A DNA stretch of 56,302 nucleotides from JALZAH01 sp051000755. Its GTDB lineage: Bacteria; Actinomycetota; Acidimicrobiia; Acidimicrobiales; Palsa-688. Position 1 is the stretch's first letter; the number at the start of each line of letters is the position of its first letter. The stretch spans positions 1 through 56,302 of the forward strand of contig JBPCNZ010000145.1 in NCBI GenBank assembly GCA_051000755.1. The letters are read 5' to 3'. Below the pieces are notes generated by a model. It saw only the letters and a program-made list of their open reading frames with translations. It was not told the DNA's origin and did not search any database. This document shows positions 41,016-49,220 of the stretch, in pieces. The position numbers were made by a program, and so were the translations under genes.

Positions 41016-42070
41016 GGGGTGTCGAAGAGACCGGCTGGCGGATCGAGGAGGCTCGGGGCCGCGGCCGGCGGATCCAACCCGAGGTGGCGCCACGCCCCCG
41101 GGGTGGCAACCCGACCGCGGGGTGTCCGCATGAGCAGGCCGAGTTGGAGCAGGTACGGCTCGTACACCTCCTCGACGGTATCGGTCTCCTCGGCCACGCT
41201 CACCGCCAGGGTCGACAGCCCCACCGGTCCGCCGCCGAAACGGGCGCACACGGCCCCGAGTATGGCCCGGTCGACCTTGTCCAGGCCCAGGTCGTCCACC
41301 CCGAAGAGGGTCAGCCCGGCCCGGGCCGTCTCCAGCGTGACCCGGCCGTCACCTCGGACCTCGGCGAAGTCCCGGACCCGCTTGAGCAGCCGGTTGGCGA
41401 TGCGGGGGGTGCCGCGGGCCCGCCGGGCGATCTCGCCGGCCCCGGCCGGCTCGACGGTGACGCCGAGGATGGTCGCCGACCGGCGGATGATGGCGTCGAG
41501 GTCGTCGGGGGCGTAGTAGTCCAGCCGGGCGACGAAGCCGAAGCGGTCCCGCAGGGGCCCGGTCATCAGACCGGTCCGGGTGGTGGCGCCCACCAGGGTG
41601 AAGCGGGGCAGGTCCAGGCGGATGGACCGGGCCGATGGGCCCTTGCCGAGCACGATGTCGAGCTGGAAGTCCTCCATCGCCGGGTAGAGGATCTCCTCGA
41701 CGGCCCGGCCCAGGCGGTGGATCTCGTCGACGAAGAGCACGTCACCGTCCACCAGGTTGGTCAGGATGGCGGCCAGGTCACCGGCGCGGACCAGGGCCGG
41801 TCCGGATGTGACCCGGAAGCCGGCGCCCATCTCGTTGGCCACGATCCCCGCCAGCGACGTCTTGCCCAGGCCGGGAGGGCCGGCGAAGAGGAGGTGATCG
41901 GCGGCCTGGCCCCGCCGCCGGGCCGCCTCCAGGACGATCTCGAGGTGTTCGCGCAGCTGGGGCTGGCCGATGAACTCGTCGAGGCGGTCCGGGCGCAGCG
42001 ACGTCTCCTCGACCGCCTCCACAGGATCCGCGGAGGGGGCGACGACCCGCTCGATGCCCTCGTTTCTCAT
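41012..42070 (-). CDS. ruvB: Holliday junction branch migration ATPase RuvB
   Basis: RuvB (352 aa) is the AAA+ motor that drives branch migration. Walker A GPPGLGKT is near residue 64, Walker B is LFVDEIHRL, sensor 1 GATTRTGLMTGPLRDRFG, and the C-terminal winged helix holds VYEPYLLQLGLLMRTPRGR. It overlaps ruvA (ATGA) and queA (GTGA). Confidence 0.98.
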   Translation of the reverse strand: MRNEGIERVVAPSADPVEAVEETSLRPDRLDEFIGQPQLREHLEIVLEAARRRGQAADHLLFAGPPGLGKTSLAGIVANEMGAGFRVTSGPALVRAGDLAAILTNLVDGDVLFVDEIHRLGRAVEEILYPAMEDFQLDIVLGKGPSARSIRLDLPRFTLVGATTRTGLMTGPLRDRFGFVARLDYYAPDDLDAIIRRSATILGVTVEPAGAGEIARRARGTPRIANRLLKRVRDFAEVRGDGRVTLETARAGLTLFGVDDLGLDKVDRAILGAVCARFGGGPVGLSTLAVSVAEETDTVEEVYEPYLLQLGLLMRTPRGRVATPGAWRHLGLDPPAAAPSLLDPPAGLFDTP

Positions 42071-42690
42071 CGGGACCCGGCCAGCTCCCTGAGGGCGGCC
42101 CGGACCAGGTCCTCGACCGTCCCCTCGGCGGGCAGGCGTTGGGTGGTGGCCCGGATCTCGTCGGGGCTGTAACCGAGGGCCTCGAGGGCGGCGCGCACCT
42201 CCCGGCGCCGGGTGGAGCCGTCGTCACCGGCCCCGTCGGTGGCCGGCCCGGCGGCCACGAAGGCGTCGTCGTCGACCTCCAGGCGGGTCTTGAGCTCGAT
42301 GAGCAGCCGGGCCGCCGTCTTCTTGCCGATACCGGGGACCAGCATCAAGGCGTCGATGTCCTCGGTCGCCACCGCGTGGCGCAAGGCGAGCGGTGCGTGG
42401 ACCGACAGCAGGGCGAGAGCCACCGCCGGACCCACTCCGTGAGCGCCGATGAGCACCTCGAAGCAGGCCCGCTGGTCGGCGCTGGCGAAGCCGTAGAGGA
42501 CCAGGGCGTCCTCACGCACGTGGGTGTGCACGTGGACGCGGACCTCCGAGCCGATGTCACCGATGGCGGCCGCCACCGACGCCGGGGTAACCACCCGGTA
42601 GCCGACGGGCCCGGCTTCGATCAGCAGCTCGCCGCCGTGGTCGCCCTTCCGGCCTCGCTCGGCCAGCACGCCGCGCAGGGATCCGATCAC
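42067..42690 (-). CDS. ruvA: Holliday junction DNA-binding protein RuvA
   Basis: RuvA (207 aa) tetramers hold the four-way junction for RuvB. The OB-fold start MIGSLRGVL, two helix-hairpin-helix motifs (VGPAVALALLS and VPGIGKKTAARLLIELK) and the C-terminal RuvB-binding helices (EVRAALEALGYSPDEI) are all present. GTG start. It begins 13 bases after ruvC. Confidence 0.97.
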   Translation of the reverse strand: MIGSLRGVLAERGRKGDHGGELLIEAGPVGYRVVTPASVAAAIGDIGSEVRVHVHTHVREDALVLYGFASADQRACFEVLIGAHGVGPAVALALLSVHAPLALRHAVATEDIDALMLVPGIGKKTAARLLIELKTRLEVDDDAFVAAGPATDGAGDDGSTRRREVRAALEALGYSPDEIRATTQRLPAEGTVEDLVRAALRELAGSR

Positions 42691-42703
42691 CGCACGTGCT
42701 CCG

Positions 42704-43204
42704 TCACCGAAGGGCCGATGCCGTCGCGTGGCGCAGGCGCGCCCCGCTCAGATGGCAGATGGCCAGGGCCAGGGCGTCGGCTCGGTCGGCGGGCTTCGGC
42801 ACGGCGGCCAGGCCGAGAAGGACCTGCACCATGCGCTGCACCTGCTCCTTGGTCGCCGAGCCGTACCCGACGACGGCCTGCTTGACCTCGTTGGGGCTGT
42901 ACTGGACCACGTCGCAACCCGCCTGCACGGCGGCCGCCAACGCCAGGCCGCTGGCCTGACCGGTCGCCATGGCGGTACGGGCGTTGGTCTGGAACAGCAC
43001 CCGTTCGACCACCACCACCTCGGGGCGCAGATCGGCCAGCAGGGCCCTCAGATCGTCGAGCAGGGTGGCCAGGCGGCTGCCCAACGGAGCGATCGGCGAG
43101 GTGGTCAGATGGCCGACGGCAACGGCGCGGAGGACACCGCCGCCGCTGACCACGGCGCCGTAGCCACAGCGGGTCAGGCCCGGATCGATCCCGAGGGCGA
43201 ACAT
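42704..43204 (-). CDS. ruvC: Crossover junction endodeoxyribonuclease RuvC
   Basis: RuvC (166 aa) cuts Holliday junctions. The four acidic catalytic residues occur in GIDPGLTRCG, VVVERVLF and RADALALAIC (two Asp). The open frame extends to 43363 but ATG 43204 (MFALGIDPGL) is right, and TACCCT lies 7 bases upstream, suggesting a near-leaderless internal promoter. Confidence 0.97.
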   Translation of the reverse strand: MFALGIDPGLTRCGYGAVVSGGGVLRAVAVGHLTTSPIAPLGSRLATLLDDLRALLADLRPEVVVVERVLFQTNARTAMATGQASGLALAAAVQAGCDVVQYSPNEVKQAVVGYGSATKEQVQRMVQVLLGLAAVPKPADRADALALAICHLSGARLRHATASALR

Positions 43205-43217
43205 CCGTTCGAGGGTA
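43205..43217 (-). promoter_or_regulatory. Promoter -10 (TACCCT) at ruvC, near-leaderless
   Basis: TACCCT (43217-43212) lies 7 bases before the ruvC ATG. No SD is present. It may allow ruvCAB to be expressed apart from yebC, 46 bases upstream. Confidence 0.45.
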
Positions 43218-43250
43218 GCAGCCGTCCTTCCGGCCATGGTGGACCGGAGC

Positions 43251-44018
43251 TCAGGCCTCGATGAGCTCGATGATGGAGTCGGGGATGTCGAAGTTGGCAT
43301 AGACGTTCTGGACGTCGTCGTACTCCTCGAGCAGGTCGATGAGGCGCAGGACCTTCTTGGCATCGGCCTCGTTGTCGAGGGGGACGAGGTTGTCGGCGAC
43401 CATGGTGGCCTCGGCCGACTCGATGGGGAAGCCCGCCTCGACCAGCGCGGCGCGCACCGCTTCGACCTCGTTCGGGGGCGTCGTCACCTGCCACGAGCTG
43501 CCCGCCTCGGTGATGTCCTCCGCCCCGTGGTCCAAGGCGGCCAGCATGAGATCGTCCTCGCTGATCTCCTCTCCCCCGGACCTGACCTTGGGGACGAGGA
43601 CGACGCCTTTGCGGTTGAACTGCCACGAGACCGCACCCGGCTCGGCGAGGGAGCCGCCGTTCTTGGAGAACGTCGAGCGGATGTCGGACCCGCTGCGGTT
43701 GCGGTTGTCGGTCAGGCACTCGACGATCACCGCCACGCCCGAGGGCGCGTACCCTTCATAGGAGATCTGCTCGTAGTGGACACCCTCGAGCTCGCCGGTG
43801 CCGCGCTTGATGGCCCGGTCGATGGTGTCGATAGGCACCGAGTTCTCCCTGGCCTTCTGGAACATCGTCCGCAGGGTGGGGTTGGTGTCGGGGTCGCCGC
43901 CTCCCTCCCGGGCGGCCACCTCGACCTGACGGATGAGTTTGGCGAACAGCTTCCCCCGAGCCTTGTCGGCCGCCCCCTTCTTGTGTTTGATGGTCGCCCA
44001 TTTGGAATGTCCGGACAT
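43251..44018 (-). CDS. YebC/PmpR family protein
   Basis: The protein (255 aa) belongs to the YebC/TACO1 family, described as a transcription regulator in some bacteria and as a translation factor at polyproline stretches in others. The N-terminus SGHSKWATIKHKKGAADKAR, NRNRSGSDIRSTFSKNGGSL and the acidic C-terminal helix are standard. It lies between pdxT and ruvC, its usual place. GAGAGG lies 8 bases before the ATG. Confidence 0.95.
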   Translation of the reverse strand: MSGHSKWATIKHKKGAADKARGKLFAKLIRQVEVAAREGGGDPDTNPTLRTMFQKARENSVPIDTIDRAIKRGTGELEGVHYEQISYEGYAPSGVAVIVECLTDNRNRSGSDIRSTFSKNGGSLAEPGAVSWQFNRKGVVLVPKVRSGGEEISEDDLMLAALDHGAEDITEAGSSWQVTTPPNEVEAVRAALVEAGFPIESAEATMVADNLVPLDNEADAKKVLRLIDLLEEYDDVQNVYANFDIPDSIIELIEA

Positions 44019-44030
44019 GCTTTCAGCCTC

Positions 44031-44621
44031 TCACGATGCGACTCGCTCCAAGAACAACTCGTGCAGGCGCCCGTCCCCGGACAACTCGGGGTGGAAGGCA
44101 GCCACGACCACCGGCCCCTGGCGGCACAGCACCGGGTGCTGGGCCCCGTCCCGGCCTTCGACGGTGGCCAGCACCTCGACGTCGGGGCCGGTCCGCTCCA
44201 CGAAGGGGGCCCGGATGAAGACGGCATGAAACCGGCCGCCGGCCATGGCCGGAACGTCGAGATCGGTCTCGAAGCTGTCGATCTGGCGGCCGAAGGCGTT
44301 GCGCCGCACGGCGATGTCGACCGCAGCCAGGCGGATCTGGTCGGCGCGACCGTCGGCCACGTCCCGTCCCAGCAGGATCATCCCCGCGCAGGTGCCCAGG
44401 GCAGGCATGCCGTCCCGGAGGCGCCCGGCCAGCGGCGGGCCGAGACCCACCGAGGTCATCAACAACGACAGGGTGGTGGATTCGCCGCCGGGAAGCACCA
44501 GGGCCTCGATCGCCTCGAGGTCGGCCGGGCGGCGGACCTCGATGGGTTCCACGTCGAGCTTGCGCAGCATGGCCGCGTGCTCTGCGACATCACCCTGCAG
44601 GGCCAGGATGCCGATCTTCAC
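44031..44621 (-). CDS. pdxT: Pyridoxal 5'-phosphate synthase glutaminase subunit
   Basis: PdxT (196 aa) releases ammonia from glutamine for PdxS. The triad is visible: Cys78 in LGTCAGMILLG, and His/Glu in AFHPELSG. The oxyanion motif PGGEST is at about 44-49. GTG 44621 lies 5 bases after the pdxS stop, and gives MKIGILALQGDVAEH. The frame is open upstream within pdxS but is a shadow there. Confidence 0.97.
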   Translation of the reverse strand: MKIGILALQGDVAEHAAMLRKLDVEPIEVRRPADLEAIEALVLPGGESTTLSLLMTSVGLGPPLAGRLRDGMPALGTCAGMILLGRDVADGRADQIRLAAVDIAVRRNAFGRQIDSFETDLDVPAMAGGRFHAVFIRAPFVERTGPDVEVLATVEGRDGAQHPVLCRQGPVVVAAFHPELSGDGRLHELFLERVAS

Positions 44622-44626
44622 TCCCG

Positions 44627-45523
44627 CTACCAGCCCCGATCGGACAACCGGGTCTCGACGGTGGACGACTCCTCGCCCCGCATGGCGTCGCCGAGACCGC
44701 GGCTCACCTTGGCGACCAGCTCGGGGTTGTTGAAGTGGGTGGTGGCCTCGACGATGGCCCGGCCGAAGCGGGCCGGATCGGCGCTCTTGAAGATGCCCGA
44801 GCCGACGAAGGTGGCTTCGGCGCCGAGTTGCATGACCAGGGCGGCGTCGGCAGGCGTGGCGATGCCGCCGGCGCAGAACAGGGGGACGGGCAGGTGGCCG
44901 GTCTCGGCGATCTCGGCCACCAGGGTGACCGGCGCCTGGAGGGTCTTGGCCCAGCCGTACAGCTCGGCGCCGTCGGCGACGCCGATCCGGCGGATGTCGC
45001 CCAGGATGGAACGGAGGTGGCGGACGGCCTCTTTGACGTCGCCGGTGCCGGCCTCCCCCTTGGAGCGGATCATGGCCGCCCCCTCGGAGATGCGCCGCAG
45101 GGCCTCGCCCAGGTTGGTCGCCCCGCACACGAAGGGGGCGGTGAACGACCACTTCTCGATGTGGTGGGCCTCGTCGGCAGGGGTGAGGACCTCACTCTCG
45201 TCGATGTAGTCGACCCCGAGGCTCTGCAGGACCTGGGCCTCGGCGAAGTGGCCGATGCGGGCCTTGGCCATGACCGGGATGGTGACCGCCGCCTTGATCC
45301 CCTCGATCAGAGCCGGATCACTCATGCGGGCCACGCCACCGTCCCGGCGGATGTCGGAGGGCACCCGCTCGAGGGCCATGACGGCCACGGCGCCGGCATC
45401 TTCGGCCACCCGGGCCTGGTCGGCGTCGACGACGTCCATGATGACCCCGCCGCGCAGCATCTCCGCCAGCCCTCGCTTGACGAGATCGGTACCGGTACGG
45501 CGGGTGGTTTGCTCCGAGGCCAT
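44627..45523 (-). CDS. pdxS: Pyridoxal 5'-phosphate synthase subunit PdxS
   Basis: PdxS (298 aa) condenses ribose 5-phosphate, glyceraldehyde 3-phosphate and ammonia into PLP. It forms dodecamers. MLRGGVIMDVVDADQARVAEDAGA, the Lys in VMAKARIGH, the second Lys in MIRSKGEAGTG and the phosphate site FVGSGIFKS are all present. The ATG is exactly 6 bases downstream of TAGGAT, so the message is likely leaderless. It heads the operon pdxS-pdxT-yebC. Confidence 0.98.
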   Translation of the reverse strand: MASEQTTRRTGTDLVKRGLAEMLRGGVIMDVVDADQARVAEDAGAVAVMALERVPSDIRRDGGVARMSDPALIEGIKAAVTIPVMAKARIGHFAEAQVLQSLGVDYIDESEVLTPADEAHHIEKWSFTAPFVCGATNLGEALRRISEGAAMIRSKGEAGTGDVKEAVRHLRSILGDIRRIGVADGAELYGWAKTLQAPVTLVAEIAETGHLPVPLFCAGGIATPADAALVMQLGAEATFVGSGIFKSADPARFGRAIVEATTHFNNPELVAKVSRGLGDAMRGEESSTVETRLSDRGW

Positions 45524-45535
45524 GTCCCCATCCTA
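45524..45535 (-). promoter_or_regulatory. Promoter -10 (TAGGAT) at pdxS, leaderless
   Basis: TAGGAT (45535-45530) precedes the pdxS ATG by 6 bases, so +1 falls on the A of ATG. It is the cleanest example of this pattern in the window. Confidence 0.6.
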
Positions 45536-45587
45536 CGGCCTCCGCCGCCACCGCCGGCCAGGGTCGGCGAGCGAGGTGGGCCGGGTC

Positions 45588-46331
45588 CTACAGCTCCCGC
45601 AGGGCGGAAACCCGTTCGGCCAGGGCGGGGCGCCTCGGGGAAGGTGTTCCGCCCCCGCGTCCGGATCCAGGGCCGGCGGGCGGCCGGGGGTCGGCCAGCC
45701 ACATGCCGGCGACGGAGGACGGGACATCGGGCAAGGCGGTACCCAGCCGGTCCATGGTCTCGAAGGCGCTGACCAGGGCGGGCGGGTAACGGGTGAGGGC
45801 GACCCCGGCCCCATCCACGTCGGTGTCGTGGTCTCCGGCTCCCGCCGCCCAGCGGGCACCGAGGCCGAAGGTGGCGACGGCGACCGTCACGGGGATGATG
45901 TCCCCCCGGCGGATCTGCACCAGCCCGTCGGCGAGCACCCCCTCCAGCTCGATGCGGCTGAGGTTGTCGACCAGGCCGGTGGTCACGGCCAGCACCGCGT
46001 CGTCGGCGCTGCGCCCCGCCACCAGCAGGTTGAGGCCCGAATGCGGGGTCACCATCACCCGGGGCTGGCGGAGCCCGGCGGTGGTGCACAGCCCGTCGAT
46101 GAGGTTGAGCAGCCGGGCATCGCTCGAAGCACTGGCCGGGCGGCCGCCGAGGGAGGCGAGGACCTGGCGCTCGCCGGCTCCCCACAACCAGGTGGCGGTC
46201 ACCGTGGCGACGACGACGAACACCACCACCGCCACGATGGGCCCGAGGACCAGGGCGATCAGACCAAGGACGATCGCCGGCAGGAGGGCCCCGGCGGCCA
46301 CCAGGACCTGGGCCCGCCGCAGCGGGGTCAC
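45588..46331 (-). CDS. M48 (HtpX)-like membrane protein lacking the zinc motif
   Basis: The protein (247 aa) has a hydrophobic N-terminal part (about 10-50) with two possible membrane helices, and then a region that aligns with the HtpX/M48 peptidase pattern: RVMVTPHSGLNLLVAGRSAD, an L-rich strand, LSRIELEGVLADGLVQIRRGD and a final RPALAERVSALREL. In active M48 proteases the segment is ELxxVLAHELxHIxxxD. Here H, E and H are replaced by D135, G136 and Q139. It should not bind zinc, so it is probably a pseudoprotease. Its ATG overlaps the stop of the methyltransferase gene. Confidence 0.75.
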   Translation of the reverse strand: MTPLRRAQVLVAAGALLPAIVLGLIALVLGPIVAVVVFVVVATVTATWLWGAGERQVLASLGGRPASASSDARLLNLIDGLCTTAGLRQPRVMVTPHSGLNLLVAGRSADDAVLAVTTGLVDNLSRIELEGVLADGLVQIRRGDIIPVTVAVATFGLGARWAAGAGDHDTDVDGAGVALTRYPPALVSAFETMDRLGTALPDVPSSVAGMWLADPRPPAGPGSGRGGGTPSPRRPALAERVSALREL

Positions 46332-47026
46332 GGGAGGTAGGCGGCGATCGGCATCGGCCCGTATGGTAACCCGGCCTCAGGGATCACGTCGCAGCCCTGC
46401 CGGGACCCACCGGGGGCGCCGAAGAGGACGAACCAACGCTGGTCCCGTTCCGCCCCTGCGGTGTGGCAGACCCGGATGACCTCCAGGCCGGCCCGTGCCG
46501 CGACGGTCCCGGCGTCGCCGACGCCGAGCGTCGCCCACGGGAACCATGGTGTCGTCTTCTCTCCTCGCTCGATGCGCGCCTCGAGGCGTCGGCTCGGGGC
46601 TCCGGGCACCTCCACTTCGACCAGCACCCGGCCCCGCGGCTCGAGGAGCTCACCGCAGCGGCGGAGGAGTGCAACGGGATCACCACCGATGCCGACGTTG
46701 CCGTCGAAGAGCAACACCGTGCCCCACCGGCCCTCGCCGGGCAGGCGCTCCCAGATCCCCCGCTGCAACACCGGCGCTCCTCGGCGCTGGGCCAGGGCCA
46801 CCGCACCGGGAGCCGGGTCGACGCCCATGGCGGTGACGCCGGCCAGGACGAGATGGTGGACCAACCGGCCGGGGCCGCACCCGACGTCGAGCACGGGGCC
46901 CTCCACGTCAGCCAGGAGAGCCCGCTCGTCCTCGTCGGCTCGCTCACTCCACCGGCTCGGCTCGAAGGGCAGGAGGTCGCCGTCCCGGGTCCGGAGACAG
47001 ACCTCCTCGAGAGGGAGGGTGCTCAT
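46328..47026 (-). CDS. SAM-dependent methyltransferase, class I
   Basis: The protein (232 aa) has the Rossmann motif I VLDVGCGPGRLVHHL near residue 48, an acidic residue at the end of strand 2 (GVDPAPGAV), and a motif like VLLFDGNVGIGGDPVALLRRC around 105-125. The substrate is unknown. The start ATG overlaps the DUF2064 gene stop as ATGA, and the stop overlaps the M48-like start, so all four leftward genes here appear to be one operon. Confidence 0.88.
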   Translation of the reverse strand: MSTLPLEEVCLRTRDGDLLPFEPSRWSERADEDERALLADVEGPVLDVGCGPGRLVHHLVLAGVTAMGVDPAPGAVALAQRRGAPVLQRGIWERLPGEGRWGTVLLFDGNVGIGGDPVALLRRCGELLEPRGRVLVEVEVPGAPSRRLEARIERGEKTTPWFPWATLGVGDAGTVAARAGLEVIRVCHTAGAERDQRWFVLFGAPGGSRQGCDVIPEAGLPYGPMPIAAYLP

Positions 47027-47676
47027 CCCCGGCCACCTGCGGACGCTCCGGCCCGGAGGTGGGTGAGCGAGGTGACCAGCTCCGGGGTGCGGCCCCGACC
47101 CATGAGCCGTGAGACGGCCAGGAGGTCGTCGATGGTGTCGATGTCGCGACCTTCGGCCAGCAGGTCGACGTCCATGCCCAGGGCCTCCAGGCGGGCCCGC
47201 TGGGCCGCACCGGTCCCCGACGTGCTCATCGGTACCCCGGCGAAGGCGTCGGGGTGGGGGCGGGCCATGCCGACGCCCCACCATCCACCGTCCTGGGCCG
47301 GACCGAGGACCGCCGGCGCTCGACCCGGCCGGTCCAGGCGGGCCAGGGCGTCGTCGAGGTCGGTCGCCGTCAGCTGGGGAGTGTCCATGCCGATCTGGAA
47401 CCCGGCACTCCCGGCGTCGTGCCAGGCCGCACCGAGACGCTCCGCCAGGCCCCGGCCTCGCTGGGTCACGACCTCGAATCCGGCCGGCAGCCACGGGCCG
47501 AGCTCACCGTCGAGGGCCACGATGCGCCGGTCGGCCCCGCACCGGCTGACGGCCTCGAGGGTGTCGGCCAGGGCTGCCTCGGCGATGACGGCAGCCTCCT
47601 CGGGTGTGCAGGGCGGACACAGCCGTGTCTTCACCCGCCCCGGCACCGGGGCTTTGGCCATGACCAGGACGTGCAC
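47023..47676 (-). CDS. DUF2064/TIGR04282 family glycosyltransferase-like protein
   Basis: The protein (217 aa) matches the family once called rSAM/selenodomain-associated transferase 1. It starts VLVMAKAPVPGRVKTRL, then has GFQIGMDTPQLT with the metal-binding Asp region, and GPAQDGGWWGVGM. The fold is that of GT-A nucleotidyl/glycosyl transferases. The sugar and acceptor are unknown. It lies directly next to a GT2 gene and a methyltransferase, a common neighbour set for this family. Confidence 0.85.
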   Translation of the reverse strand: MHVLVMAKAPVPGRVKTRLCPPCTPEEAAVIAEAALADTLEAVSRCGADRRIVALDGELGPWLPAGFEVVTQRGRGLAERLGAAWHDAGSAGFQIGMDTPQLTATDLDDALARLDRPGRAPAVLGPAQDGGWWGVGMARPHPDAFAGVPMSTSGTGAAQRARLEALGMDVDLLAEGRDIDTIDDLLAVSRLMGRGRTPELVTSLTHLRAGASAGGRG

Positions 47677-47678
47677 GC

Positions 47679-48407
47679 TCAGGCCTGCTTCCCTCGCGAG
47701 ACCGACGACCCGGCCAGCCGTCTCCGCCGCCTGAGGGCGCTGGCGACCAACAACCTGCTCATGTCTCCGACCACGGTCAGCGTTCCCCGGAGGGTGCCGG
47801 TGACCTTGGACTGACCCACCCGGGCGTGATAGGCCACGTCCACCTCACGGACGCGCCAGCCCGCATCGGCGGCGGCCAGGACCATCTCCAGGGGCCATCC
47901 TGACCGGCGGTCCCGTAGGTCCAGGGTGAGCAGCTCGCGGCGCCGGGCGGCCCGCATCGGTCCCAGGTCCCGCAGATGGGTCCCCCCGCGCCGCAACGGC
48001 GGGGTCCGGTTGAGCAACCCGGCCAGGGCCTGGTTGGCCAGGCGGGCATGCAGGGGCCACGCCCCCCGAACGCTCGTGCGCCGGGCCCCGAGCACCAGGT
48101 CGGCCGCCTGGGACAGGACCGGTTCTGCGACCCGGACCAGCTCCGCGGGGTCGAACGACCCGTCGCCGTCCATGAAGCACACCACGCCGTCGGCGGGGTC
48201 GGCGGCCTGAAGTCCCGCCCAGCACGCGGCACCGAATCCTCGGGCCGGCTCGGTCACGACCCGGGCACCGTGGCGGCGGGCCACGTCGGCCGAGCCGTCC
48301 GTGGAACCGTTGTCCACCACCAACGGCTGATACCCGGCGGGCATGGCCGCAAGCAGTGCGGGCAGGGCGAGTGCCTCATCGAGGACAGGGATCACGACCA
48401 CAGGCAC
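47679..48407 (-). CDS. Family 2 glycosyltransferase, dolichol-phosphate mannosyltransferase-like
   Basis: The protein (242 aa) begins VVVIPVLDEALALPALL, then VVDNGSTDGSADVA with the nucleotide-binding Asp, and FMDGDGSFDPAEL with the DxD metal site. The later part RSGWPLEMVLAAADAGWRV and VGQSKVTG resemble polyprenyl-phosphate sugar synthases. It has no membrane helices of its own. It probably loads a sugar onto a lipid carrier, but the substrate is unknown. It heads a leftward operon; TAGAAC, an imperfect TANNNT, is 6 bases before the GTG. Confidence 0.88.
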   Translation of the reverse strand: MPVVVIPVLDEALALPALLAAMPAGYQPLVVDNGSTDGSADVARRHGARVVTEPARGFGAACWAGLQAADPADGVVCFMDGDGSFDPAELVRVAEPVLSQAADLVLGARRTSVRGAWPLHARLANQALAGLLNRTPPLRRGGTHLRDLGPMRAARRRELLTLDLRDRRSGWPLEMVLAAADAGWRVREVDVAYHARVGQSKVTGTLRGTLTVVGDMSRLLVASALRRRRRLAGSSVSRGKQA

Positions 48408-48429
48408 CCCGCAGTTCTACGCCCTTTGC

Positions 48430-48453
48430 CCGTGCTCGCAAACGTGAGCACGG
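48430..48453. promoter_or_regulatory. Perfect inverted repeat in divergent promoter region
   Basis: CCGTGCTC (48430-48437) and GAGCACGG (48446-48453) form a perfect 8-bp inverted repeat with an 8-base spacer, in the 105-base gap between the divergent GT2 gene and the response regulator. Its place and symmetry suit a regulator binding site. Autoregulation by the response regulator is an inference. Confidence 0.5.
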
Positions 48454-48512
48454 TCACAATTCGATGAACTTCCCGGCCCGCAGATGTGTGCAGGGCGGGC
48501 AGGAGAGGGATC

Positions 48513-49220
48513 ATGCTGGGCATGCCTGCCGACCCGCCCCGTGAACGGGTCCTCATCGTGGAGGACGACGCCACGGTCGCCGAGGTGGTCAGCCGGTACC
48601 TCCAGGCCGAGGGTTACGCCGTCGCCACCAGCTCCGACGGGGCGGACGGCCTGCGCCGGGCCCTGGCCGACCCGCCCGATCTGGTCGTGCTGGATCTGAT
48701 GCTGCCCTCGCTCAACGGTCTCGAGGTGTGCCGGCGCCTGCGGGCCGAAGCCCCGGTCCCGGTGATCATCCTGACGGCCAGGGGCGAGGAGGCGGACCGG
48801 ATCGCCGGCCTCGAGCTGGGCGCCGACGACTACGTGGCCAAGCCGTTCTCGCCACGGGAGCTGACGGCGCGGGTCAAGGCGGTGCTGCGCCGGGCCAACG
48901 GCCCGGTACCGGAGCGCGATGCCACCTCCATGGCCGCCGGGGATCTGGAGGTCGACACGCTGGCACACGAGGTCCGCCGGTCCGGCAGTCTGATCTCGCT
49001 CACGGTCAAGGAGTTCGATTTGCTCGCTCATCTCATGCGTCACCCCCGCCGCGCCTTCCGGCGCGACGAGCTGCTGTCGGAGGTGTGGGGCTTCGACTAC
49101 GGGGACACGTCGACCGTCACGGTGCACATCCGTCGCCTCCGGGAAAAGGTCGAGGCCGATCCGAGCAACCCTCGCCACGTCGCCACCGTGTGGGGCGTCG
49201 GCTACCGGTTCGAGCCATGA
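48513..49220 (+). CDS. OmpR/PhoB-type response regulator
   Basis: The protein (235 aa) has a receiver domain (1-125) with acidic pair EDD (17-19), phospho-acceptor Asp61 (VLDLMLP), Thr88 and Lys110 (YVAKPFSP), followed by a winged-helix DNA-binding domain (LISLTVKEFDLLAHL, then VTVHIRRLREKVE and GVGYRFEP). The frame is open from 48486, but ATG 48513 has AGGAGAGGGA upstream, unlike most starts in this window. A nearby ATG at 48522 is an alternative. It is translationally coupled to the kinase by ATGA. Confidence 0.96.
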   Translation: MLGMPADPPRERVLIVEDDATVAEVVSRYLQAEGYAVATSSDGADGLRRALADPPDLVVLDLMLPSLNGLEVCRRLRAEAPVPVIILTARGEEADRIAGLELGADDYVAKPFSPRELTARVKAVLRRANGPVPERDATSMAAGDLEVDTLAHEVRRSGSLISLTVKEFDLLAHLMRHPRRAFRRDELLSEVWGFDYGDTSTVTVHIRRLREKVEADPSNPRHVATVWGVGYRFEP

